Assembly (NCBI GenBank): GCA_009927255.1
Contig: RFNJ01000174.1
Span: 1 to 16,475 of the forward strand
DNA length: 16,475 nucleotides
Direction of reading: 5' to 3'
From: Pseudomonadota bacterium
GTDB lineage: Bacteria; Pseudomonadota; Alphaproteobacteria; UBA2136; UBA6156
Position 1 is the stretch's first letter. Every line of letters starts with the position of its first letter. Below the pieces are notes generated by a model. The model was not told the origin of the DNA. It saw only the letters and a program-made list of their open reading frames with translations, and made no database searches. Made by a program: the position numbers and the translations under genes. Positions 6,498 to 12,768 of the stretch are shown piece after piece.

Positions 6498-7174
6498 CAC
6501 TTAAACTCCTCCCGCGCAAACACCGCATCTTCCTCGGCCAATTTGGCATTGCCGGTCATCCCACGCCAGCCACTCACGCCATCAAAGTGCCTGAATTCTT
6601 GGGGTAAATCCACAGGCTTATACGCCACCCGCTTTTGCTTGGCGTCATAATAAACCTCCACATGCCCCTCCAGCGGAAAATCCTTGCGCAGCGGAAATCC
6701 GACAAAATCATAATCGGTCAAAATCCGCCGCAAATCCGGGTTACCCACAAAAACAATCCCAAACATATCATAAGCTTCGCGCTCATACCACGCCGCACTC
6801 GGGTAAATCCCCACCACACTGGGAACGGTTGCCAAACCATCCTGACCTTCAGCGACAAAACACTTCACCCGCACCCGCACATTTTTCTCAAGCGAAAGAA
6901 GATGATACACCACCGCAAACCGCGCTGGCTGGGCTGGCACATGCCCCAAATAATCCACCCCACACAGGTCCATCAGCATCGTCATCTTGCACGCCTCGCT
7001 GTCACGCAAAAATCCCAAAACTTCAGGGATTTGCCCCGCCTCCACCACCACCGTCAACTCGCGCAAAACCACCGCCACCTGCGCCTTAGGAAAAGCCTTC
7101 GCCACCACCCCCCGCAAGGCCTCCAAACCCGCCACATCCAAATGCGCATCAAGGTGCGGTGTCGCCGTCGTCAT
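6497..7174 (-). CDS. nuoC: NADH-quinone oxidoreductase subunit C (30-kDa-type)
   Basis: Peripheral-arm subunit that packs against NuoD and NuoB at the base of the hydrophilic domain. The 225-aa protein carries the family signature W-Y-E-R-E-A-Y-D-M-F-G-I (129-140), then N-P-D-L-R-R-I-L-T-D-Y-D-F and G-F-P-L-R-K-D-F-P-L. Keeping nuoC separate from nuoD differs from the fused nuoCD of enteric bacteria and fits alphaproteobacteria. The ATG overlaps the nuoB stop as ATGA, with only a weak Shine-Dalgarno, so coupling to nuoB translation is likely. The last 25 residues (after about 200) are less conserved. Confidence 0.98.
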   Translation of the reverse strand: MTTATPHLDAHLDVAGLEALRGVVAKAFPKAQVAVVLRELTVVVEAGQIPEVLGFLRDSEACKMTMLMDLCGVDYLGHVPAQPARFAVVYHLLSLEKNVRVRVKCFVAEGQDGLATVPSVVGIYPSAAWYEREAYDMFGIVFVGNPDLRRILTDYDFVGFPLRKDFPLEGHVEVYYDAKQKRVAYKPVDLPQEFRHFDGVSGWRGMTGNAKLAEEDAVFAREEFK

Positions 7175-7782
7175 GAGATATGCATTTCATCTTTGCTATA
7201 GGGTCTTTCCTCACCCGGCGCATAAGCATAAGGCGCTGTCTCACCCCGCCGCACAAACACCGGCTGCCGATGTATCTTCTTGTAAAGCTGCAAAATTCCA
7301 TAAACCAACGCCTCAGCAGTCGGCGGGCAACCGGGCACATAAATATCCACCGGAATAATCCGGTCGCATCCCCGTACCACGGCATAGCTGTAATGATAAT
7401 ACCCCCCACCATTGGCACAACTGCCCATGGAAATCACATAGCGCGGCTCTGGCATTTGGTCATACAGCTTACGTAAGGCAGGCGCCATTTTATTGGTCAA
7501 CGTCCCCGCCACAATCATCAAATCGCTCTGCCGGGGTGAAGGCCGAAACATCGTGCCAAACCGGTCCAAATCATACCGCGCCGCAGCCGAATGCATCATC
7601 TCCACCGCACAACACGCCAGCCCAAACGTCATCGGCCAAAGGCTCCCCGCCCGCGCCCAATTCACCACATCCTCCACCCGCGTCAGCAAAAACCCATTCT
7701 CTTTCAACTCCCGCGAAACCCCCTCCATCCCCTGCGCCACCAAAGCCTGCGGGTCAGCCGTCACTGGTGATATCACTCCCAT
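7171..7782 (-). CDS. nuoB: NADH-quinone oxidoreductase subunit B (PSST, cluster N2)
   Basis: Complex I subunit holding the terminal [4Fe-4S] cluster N2 that reduces quinone. The four family ligands are visible in the 203-aa product: tandem C57-C58 (G-L-A-C-C-A-V-E-M), C122 (G-S-C-A-N) and C152 (P-G-C-P-P). ATG at 7782 is preferred over an in-frame GTG at 7803, since a G-rich Shine-Dalgarno (AAGGGGG) lies about eight bases upstream of 7782. This makes the overlap with nuoA 10 bp. The C-terminal 25 residues after R-R-G-E are rich in charged and aromatic residues, as is common for the family. The stop overlaps nuoC. Confidence 0.98.
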   Translation of the reverse strand: MGVISPVTADPQALVAQGMEGVSRELKENGFLLTRVEDVVNWARAGSLWPMTFGLACCAVEMMHSAAARYDLDRFGTMFRPSPRQSDLMIVAGTLTNKMAPALRKLYDQMPEPRYVISMGSCANGGGYYHYSYAVVRGCDRIIPVDIYVPGCPPTAEALVYGILQLYKKIHRQPVFVRRGETAPYAYAPGEERPYSKDEMHIS

Positions 7783-8135
7783 TCCAGCGCCCCCTTCTTC
7801 CACTCATAAACAAACCCAACAGTTAGAACAAACAAAAACACCATCATACTACCAAACCCAAACCAGCTAATCTCCTGCAAAACCATCGCCCAAGGGAATA
7901 AAAACGCCACTTCAAGGTCAAAAACAATAAATAAAATCGCCACCAAATAAAATCGCACATCAAAAGTTCTCCGCGCCGTATCAAACGCCTCAAATCCACA
8001 TTCATAACTGGAAATTTTTTCATCCGTTTTCCGCAACGGATTCAATAACATCGGTATCACCATCATCACACACGCAATCACCAGCGCAATCAGCGCAAAC
8101 AATACAATCGGCAGATACTCAACCAAGCCAAGCAC
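7773..8135 (-). CDS. nuoA: NADH-quinone oxidoreductase subunit A
   Basis: Small membrane subunit of complex I (120 aa, normal length) with three transmembrane helices near residues 5-29, 60-82 and 88-110. The conserved loop between helices 1 and 2 has Y-E-C-G-F-E and the R-F-Y-L-V-A-I-L-F-I-V-F-D-L-E segment. It starts at GTG 8135, because no ATG lies near enough and the first helix begins at once. No clear Shine-Dalgarno is seen. It appears to be the first gene of the nuo operon: the 88 bp upstream separate it from the ATP-grasp gene. They contain only weak promoter-like patterns, such as TTGGGG and TGTAAC 18 bp apart, so read-through from the ATP-grasp gene cannot be excluded. Confidence 0.96.
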   Translation of the reverse strand: MLGLVEYLPIVLFALIALVIACVMMVIPMLLNPLRKTDEKISSYECGFEAFDTARRTFDVRFYLVAILFIVFDLEVAFLFPWAMVLQEISWFGFGSMMVFLFVLTVGFVYEWKKGALEWE

Positions 8136-8223
8136 TCACTTTTTTGTTACACCGCAACCTACCCCCAAGCCCCAAGCAAAGCAAGGGCCCCGCCCATTAT
8201 TCAATCCATTAAGTCAGAAAATT

Positions 8224-9183
8224 CTAGCGCCCTGTGGCCGCCACACCCACCCTAAACGGCATCACATTCTCCTGCTTCGGCCTACCCGCCAAAGTCACCA
8301 AATGTTCCACCACCATTTTCGCCAAATTCAGCTTGCTGGCCATTTCCATTTCCGCCAGCACCGGCGCACGGCTCACTTCCAGCAGCACCGGGCCTTGTTG
8401 GGTGCGCAGCAAGCTCACCGCACAAAACGTCCCCCCATACATCCGCGCCGCCCCGGCCATCAGCTCGGTTTCTTTGGGCGTCAATTCCACCACATTCACC
8501 CGTGAATTCCCGTTCTCCCGCGGCCGCACAAACCCCTCCGGCGCAATCCGCCGCACCGCCACCGCCACCACCTCACCAATCACCAGTGCCCGAATATCCT
8601 CCCCCAGCGGCTCTGGCAAATCCTGAATCATCACCGATTGCCCCCCGCGGCACAACTGCTCAGCATAGCCAAAAACCTCGCCACTGTGCTGCGCCACAAT
8701 CAGCTTGCGGCCCGCGCCACCATAGCGGCTACGCATCAGGCACGGGAATTTCAATTCCGGCAACACAATCGCCGCCTGCACCGGCTGCGCCAACACCCAG
8801 CTGCGCGGAATCGGCAAACCCCACCGCGCCATCAGCCGCGCCATTGTCACATTGTCACCCAGCGGAATTTTATTATGCAGCACCACGCGCCGCCCCACTG
8901 CCTGCAAAGTTTCTGCCACTTGCCAGGTATGGGTATCATTCCAGCGGCACAGCGGAATCACCAAGTCCGCTTCCGGAAAAGCACTTCCCTGCCACAGCAC
9001 CGGAAATTGAATCGGAAATGCTCCTCCCGGCACACCAGGCTGGCCCCCAAACTGCAGCACCACCTCATCCGGATTAATCAACTGCAAAACATGCCCCAAC
9101 GCCACCGCTTCACTCAGCAATCGGCTCATAAAACCGCTTACTGCGTTCTGCGAATGAAACCGGGTCAGCAAAATAATCTTCAT
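8224..9183 (-). CDS. RimK-like ATP-grasp protein with altered metal-site residues
   Basis: A 319-aa protein with the layout of the RimK/LysX branch of ATP-grasp ligases, which join carboxylates to amines using ATP. The N-terminal pre-ATP domain is about residues 1-105. The ATP-grasp domain has R-Y-G-G-A-G-R (153-159), G-E-D-I-R-A-L-V-I-G (194-203) and G-P-V-L-L-E (264-269). RimK-type enzymes place metal ligands at a D and in an E-x-N motif of the last strands. Here those positions read S257 (C-A-V-S-L-L), E269 and S271 (E-V-S-R-A-P), so two of three are replaced. Activity may be altered or lost. ATG 9183 is chosen because M-K-I-I-L-L-T begins the first strand; an upstream frame to 9231 lacks support. 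Substrate unknown. Confidence 0.8.
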   Translation of the reverse strand: MKIILLTRFHSQNAVSGFMSRLLSEAVALGHVLQLINPDEVVLQFGGQPGVPGGAFPIQFPVLWQGSAFPEADLVIPLCRWNDTHTWQVAETLQAVGRRVVLHNKIPLGDNVTMARLMARWGLPIPRSWVLAQPVQAAIVLPELKFPCLMRSRYGGAGRKLIVAQHSGEVFGYAEQLCRGGQSVMIQDLPEPLGEDIRALVIGEVVAVAVRRIAPEGFVRPRENGNSRVNVVELTPKETELMAGAARMYGGTFCAVSLLRTQQGPVLLEVSRAPVLAEMEMASKLNLAKMVVEHLVTLAGRPKQENVMPFRVGVAATGR

Positions 9184-9202
9184 AAGCACACCATGTATCT
9201 TA

Positions 9203-9231
9203 AATATGGGATAAAAACCCCAGCAAACCAA
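9203..9231 (-). promoter_or_regulatory. Possible sigma70-type promoter of the ATP-grasp gene
   Basis: On the minus strand TTGGTT (9231-9226) and CATATT (9208-9203) are separated by 17 bp. This puts a start site around 9196, a dozen bases before the ATG at 9183. The matches to consensus are only 3/6 and 4/6, so this is tentative. It fits the 78-bp gap after zapE. Confidence 0.25.
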
Positions 9232-9261
9232 GCCTTAAACCCATCTTTTTCACAAGCATAT

Positions 9262-10308
9262 TCACCCACTTTTCCGCACCTGTAAGCGGCTTGCCGTACG
9301 CATAAAAACCTCTGCCGCCGGCCCTGCCACACAAATTTGGCCCGCCGGAACCGCCGCACTCACCACCAGCCGCCGATTACGCTCAAACCAAATATCCACC
9401 AGCGTCGCCAACCGCAAAGCCGCATCACTTTCATGTGGCATAAGCTTTGGAATACCCTCTAAAATCAAAGTGTTAAACCCAGTCACCAACTCCTGATACT
9501 CCCGCCGCCCCAACGCCCGATCACACGCCTCCGCAAAGGTCAGCCAAATGGCCCGTCCCCGCACCTTTTTCGCCTGCACAAAGGGGGGTACTTTGGTCTT
9601 GGGCCCATCGGCATATTCTTCAAATAAAACATCAAGTTGCGCCACCGCACTCTCGCCAGCTGGCACCACAATATAATCACTCACAAACCCCTGTCCCACC
9701 GCCCGATAATCCACACTCCCCCCCAAGTCCAAAGGCTCAAGGTGGCGCTCCAGCGTGCGTAAAAGCGGCAAAAAGCGGTCACGGTTCAACCCACCTTGAA
9801 ACAAATCCGGCAGCGCCCAGTTGCTGGTTGCCACCACCACCGTGCCTTGGGCAAACAGCTGCTGCATAAGCCGCCCCAGCAGCATCGCATCGGGCAAATT
9901 GGTCAAATAAAACTCATCAAAACCCAGTACCGTAGCTTCAGCATTGATTTCCTTCGCCAGTCGGCCAATAAAATCCTCCCCCGCCTTAGGCGGCATCGCA
10001 TGCATCCGCCGGTTCAGCTCATCCATAAAGGCATGGAAATGCACCCGCCGCTTATGCGCAAATGGCAATTTTTCCATAAACATATCAAGTAATTGGCTCT
10101 TCCCCCGCCCCGGCGGCCCATAAAGCCACAGCCCTTTGGGAGGGGTCGCCATATCACTCATCAACGCACTGGCCAAGTTCTGCAAACGGGTCACCGCCAA
10201 CGCCTGCGCCGCATCCGGCTGCCAACCAGCCGCCAACCGTGCACGATACGGCCCCATCAAATCCACTTTGGGGGCAAAAGTTTGGTCAAGGCGCATTGCA
10301 AAAGCCAT
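9262..10308 (-). CDS. zapE: ZapE/AFG1-family AAA+ ATPase
   Basis: Cell-division-associated ATPase of the AFG1/ZapE family, which is cytoplasmic and known in E. coli to act on the Z-ring. The 348-aa product has Walker A G-P-P-G-R-G-K-S (64-71) and Walker B V-L-G-F-D-E-F (127-133). A sensor region T-S-N-W-A-x-P-D-L (161-169) and the arginine-rich N-R-D-R-F-L-P-L (175-182) follow. Near the C-terminus come G-R-R-E-Y-Q and L-V-D-I-W-F-E-R, all typical of the family. In most homologues Walker B continues into E-F-Q-V-T-D; here it is E-F-Y-L-T-N. ATG 10308 is chosen over GTG 10338; ATG 10296 is also possible. No strong Shine-Dalgarno is seen. Divergent from the mscS gene. Confidence 0.92.
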   Translation of the reverse strand: MAFAMRLDQTFAPKVDLMGPYRARLAAGWQPDAAQALAVTRLQNLASALMSDMATPPKGLWLYGPPGRGKSQLLDMFMEKLPFAHKRRVHFHAFMDELNRRMHAMPPKAGEDFIGRLAKEINAEATVLGFDEFYLTNLPDAMLLGRLMQQLFAQGTVVVATSNWALPDLFQGGLNRDRFLPLLRTLERHLEPLDLGGSVDYRAVGQGFVSDYIVVPAGESAVAQLDVLFEEYADGPKTKVPPFVQAKKVRGRAIWLTFAEACDRALGRREYQELVTGFNTLILEGIPKLMPHESDAALRLATLVDIWFERNRRLVVSAAVPAGQICVAGPAAEVFMRTASRLQVRKSG

Positions 10309-10451
10309 TCTTGTTGGCCCACTTTCGGCAAAAACCACAGCCGCGTCAACTCTCCCGCCGCCGCCCCACCCTCTTACCCCAGCCCCCTGTCACCCCAATC
10401 CCACCCGTCAGGTAAGGCAGCTTCGAATAAGCCACCCAATTCAAATTCTCC

Positions 10452-10519
10452 GTGCCGGAAGGCGGGTGGGTCGATTTTTTTCTATCAAAAAATCGGGGTA
10501 CCCACCCCCTATCCGGCAC
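10452..10519. repeat. 68-bp palindromic element upstream of mscS
   Basis: The outer arms GTGCCGGA (10452-10459) and TCCGGCAC (10512-10519) are perfect complements. Inside them GGGTGGGT pairs with ACCCACCC, and CGATTTTTT (10472-10480) pairs with AAAAAATCG. A four-base bulge lies on the right arm, and the loop is around TTCTAT. No transposase or target duplication is evident. The T- and A-runs sit within the stem instead of after it, so it is not a standard terminator. Confidence 0.8.
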
Positions 10520-10640
10520 CACCCGTGTCGCCCACTCTCTACAAAACTCCCAACCAACCTCAGCACCAAACCAACTCAATCTCAAACAATCTCCCTGCCA
10601 CAGCCCCCCACCCCAACCTTACTCCCCACCCGCAAACCCC

Positions 10641-10670
10641 TTCCCAAACCCACCAGCCACAGCCTAAAAT
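10641..10670 (+). promoter_or_regulatory. Possible promoter for a leaderless mscS transcript
   Basis: TAAAAT at 10665-10670 is a 5/6 match to the -10 consensus and lies five bases before the mscS ATG at 10676. A weak -35-like TTCCCA lies 18 bp upstream at 10641. Transcription would begin at or next to the A of the start codon, giving a leaderless mRNA. That fits the absence of any Shine-Dalgarno. Confidence 0.35.
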
Positions 10671-10675
10671 ACCCC

Positions 10676-11608
10676 ATGGCCGAACCCCTCCTCCCGTCAC
10701 TCCAGCTTAAAATTCCAATGCTGCCGGAACTGCTGCCCGCCCAGCTCGAACTCCCCAACGGCACCATGGTCAGCCTCAAAAACCCCAATAAGTTAGCCGA
10801 AGCCTTCTTCTCCGGCGCTGCCGAAGTCGCACTCAGCGTGCTCTTGGCGCTGGTGCTCATCGCTTTTGGTTGGTGGTTTTCCCAGCGCGTCGCCACTTGG
10901 GCGCAAAGCGGCCTGCAAAAAGCCCGCATCGATGAAACCGTCGCCGCCTTCCTCGGCAGCACCCTACGCTTCATCATTTTCTTCACCATTTTCGTGCTCG
11001 CGCTCACCACCATCGGCGTCAGCCCCACCAGCGTCGCCGCCATTTTGGGCGCCACTGGTATTGCCATCGGTTTGGCGCTCAAAGGCACGCTGGGCCACGT
11101 TGCCAGCGGCCTGATGCTGATGGCCCACCGGCCCTTTAAAGTTGGCGATTGGGTAGAAACCGAAAAGGTCGAAGGCGCGGTCAAACGCACGGGTCTCTTC
11201 AGTACCGAAATCAACACCCTCGATAACCGCCGCGTCTTCATCCCCAACACCGTGCTATGGGATAACGTGCTGATAAACCACACCTATAACCGCATCCGCA
11301 TGATAAAATTCACCTTCACCCTCCCCTACCAGCACGATACCGAAAAAGCCTTCGCCCTCATCCGCAAACTCACCCAAAACCATAAACTTATCTTAAAAGA
11401 CCCAGCCCCCCGCCTCGGCGTCTACAACCTCACCCTCAACGGCGCCGAGTGCGAACTCTGGGTCTGGCTGAAGGTCGAAAACTACGCCGAACTGCGCAGC
11501 ACCTTCCTCGGCCAACTCAAACACACGCTGGAAAAAGCCAAAATCCCCCTCCCCCACCGCTACGACCCCTTCCTCAGCTCCTACATCGTCAACAAAACTA
11601 AAGCTTAA
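10676..11608 (+). CDS. MscS-family small-conductance mechanosensitive channel
   Basis: Inner-membrane channel that opens under membrane tension and protects against hypo-osmotic shock. The 310-aa protein has an N-terminal amphipathic part (1-45), TM1 near 52-70, TM2 near 98-113 and the pore-lining helix near 117-145. The latter includes the family's Gly/Ala-packed T-G-I-A-I-G-L-A-L-K-G-T-L-G and A-H-R-P-F-K-V-G-D-W-V. The beta domain has I-P-N-T-V-L-W-D-N-V-L-I-N-H, and an alpha/beta cage domain ends the protein. This is the only plus-strand gene. Its codons end mainly in C (ACC, CTC, CCC, GCC), unlike the G-ending codons of its minus-strand neighbours. ATG 10676 has no Shine-Dalgarno; a -10-like box lies just upstream. 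Convergent with the phosphatase gene, 28 bp apart. Confidence 0.93.
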   Translation: MAEPLLPSLQLKIPMLPELLPAQLELPNGTMVSLKNPNKLAEAFFSGAAEVALSVLLALVLIAFGWWFSQRVATWAQSGLQKARIDETVAAFLGSTLRFIIFFTIFVLALTTIGVSPTSVAAILGATGIAIGLALKGTLGHVASGLMLMAHRPFKVGDWVETEKVEGAVKRTGLFSTEINTLDNRRVFIPNTVLWDNVLINHTYNRIRMIKFTFTLPYQHDTEKAFALIRKLTQNHKLILKDPAPRLGVYNLTLNGAECELWVWLKVENYAELRSTFLGQLKHTLEKAKIPLPHRYDPFLSSYIVNKTKA

Positions 11609-11636
11609 AAGCACCATATCAGTTTCAAAAAACTCA

Positions 11637-12206
11637 TCACACAACTTCTAACTTCCAGCCAGCATCCACGGGCACAAACCGATACGGCACTGCATTTGCC
11701 GCTTCCATCCGCGGCCCACCCAATACTTCATAAAGCGCCCTAAAAAATGCCCCATGTCCCACAAACAAAATGCTCTGGTCGGGCAATGCACGCAACCAAA
11801 AGTCCACCGCTGCCGCTGCACGGGCTTTGGTGGCGGGCCATTGCTCAGCATCAGGCGGCAAAATAGTGCTAATACTCTCCTCCTCACGTAGCCCATGTAA
11901 GGCCCGCATTTCGCGAGTAAGTTTCCCCTCATAGCTACCAAAAGTTCGTTCCATCAGGGCAGTATCCACCCGTAGCGGCCACTGGTGGGTTTCAGCAATC
12001 ACTGCTGCAGTCTTAAGGGCGCGTACCAATGGGCTACTCACCACCACATCAATCCGCACTTCATGAAGACGCTCAGCCGCCAGTACTGCCTGCTCCAAAC
12101 CATTGGCATTCAAAGGAATATCCGTATGCCCCTGCATCCGCCCCTCAAGATTCCAATCCGTCTGGCCATGCCGCACAAAATAAAACGTCCGTTGCGGCAA
12201 AAGCAT
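11637..12206 (-). CDS. Histidine phosphatase (phosphoglycerate mutase-like) family protein
   Basis: A 189-aa branch-1 histidine phosphatase. The catalytic core is R12-H13-G14-Q-T-D-W-N, with H13 the phospho-accepting residue. Then come S-S-P-L-V-R62-A, E86 in the E-R-x-F-G-x-x-E-G motif, and V-G-H151-G. All four canonical catalytic positions are intact. Such short proteins act on small phosphorylated metabolites (GpmB, CobC or PhoE types), and I cannot choose the substrate. The ATG at 12206 begins six bases after the skp stop without an evident Shine-Dalgarno, so it is probably co-transcribed with rseP-bamA-skp. In many alphaproteobacteria lpxD would follow skp here; this gene stands in its place. 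Confidence 0.9.
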   Translation of the reverse strand: MLLPQRTFYFVRHGQTDWNLEGRMQGHTDIPLNANGLEQAVLAAERLHEVRIDVVVSSPLVRALKTAAVIAETHQWPLRVDTALMERTFGSYEGKLTREMRALHGLREEESISTILPPDAEQWPATKARAAAAVDFWLRALPDQSILFVGHGAFFRALYEVLGGPRMEAANAVPYRFVPVDAGWKLEVV

Positions 12207-12212
12207 AAAAGC

Positions 12213-12725
12213 TTACTTATCCAAAGCCTTATTCGCCCGCACCAGCACCTCGGCCGAGATATCCGGCACCTTATCGCTGGCATAAAACAACATGCCTTTG
12301 GGCAAAACCGCATCATAGCCCTTCTCTTTGGCAATCTGCTCCACCACCCCACGCACCGCATCGGCAATTTGCTTGCGCATCTTCAAGTTATCCTCATCCA
12401 AATCAGCCTGAATGGCTTGCGCATCGGTCCTAAATTTCGCCAAATCCTTAGCAAAATCCGCCTGCGCCTGCCGGAATTTATCCGGCGCCAAAACCGCCTG
12501 CTGCTCGCGCAGTTTCTGCTGCTTCTCCACCAGCGGCTTTTCCAAAGTATTAATCTTGCCCTGCGCCGCATCACGCTTGCTGGTCAGCGTCTGCACCGCG
12601 CGCTTGGCCGCATTGGTGTCATTAATCACCTGCTGCGCATCAAAAACCGCCAGCTTCGCCTGCGCCACCACCGGCATCGCCAGCAACATGCCCAAAGCAA
12701 CCATCCATCCCGTCATATATTTCAT
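12213..12725 (-). CDS. skp: Skp/OmpH-family periplasmic chaperone
   Basis: Periplasmic chaperone that holds unfolded outer-membrane proteins on their way to the BAM complex. A 170-aa precursor has a signal peptide at residues 1-23 with a charged start, a hydrophobic core and A-Q-A before the cut. The mature part starts K-L-A-V-F-D-A-Q-Q-V and continues as long helices rich in Lys, Gln, Ala and Asp (about 40-130), the tentacle region of Skp trimers. It ends in a short beta-strand motif, K-G-Y-D-A-V-L-P-K-G. ATG 12725 is preferred over 12731, because GGGGGAG (12740-12734) stands eight bases before it. The gene lies 43 bp downstream of bamA, its usual partner. Confidence 0.93.
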   Translation of the reverse strand: MKYMTGWMVALGMLLAMPVVAQAKLAVFDAQQVINDTNAAKRAVQTLTSKRDAAQGKINTLEKPLVEKQQKLREQQAVLAPDKFRQAQADFAKDLAKFRTDAQAIQADLDEDNLKMRKQIADAVRGVVEQIAKEKGYDAVLPKGMLFYASDKVPDISAEVLVRANKALDK

Positions 12726-12768
12726 CGTCATCTCTCCCCCTTTTTATATTCAAACCTATGCTCTCAAC

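Larger units (their letters stand above)
10309..10675. other. Intergenic region between divergent zapE and mscS
   Basis: 367 bp with no convincing gene. Several frames are open, but none has a Shine-Dalgarno or a recognisable domain. A long plus-strand frame beginning at 10136 is only an upstream extension of mscS across the zapE start. The region is very C-rich on the plus strand. It contains a 68-bp palindromic element and a possible mscS promoter near its right end, and should also hold the zapE promoter, which I could not pinpoint. Confidence 0.7.

Noticed and set aside
10472..10501. T-run near a GC stem upstream of mscS as a terminator
   Set aside because: The T-run lies inside the paired stem with the A-run and not after a stem, so it does not have terminator form.
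10346..10585. Minus-strand 79-codon ORF between zapE and mscS
   Set aside because: It mainly translates the palindromic element, has no ribosome binding site and no recognisable domain.
10136..10675. In-frame upstream extension of mscS to 10136
   Set aside because: It crosses the zapE start and the palindromic element, has a Pro/Ser/Thr-rich non-protein-like composition, and the MscS homology begins after 10676.
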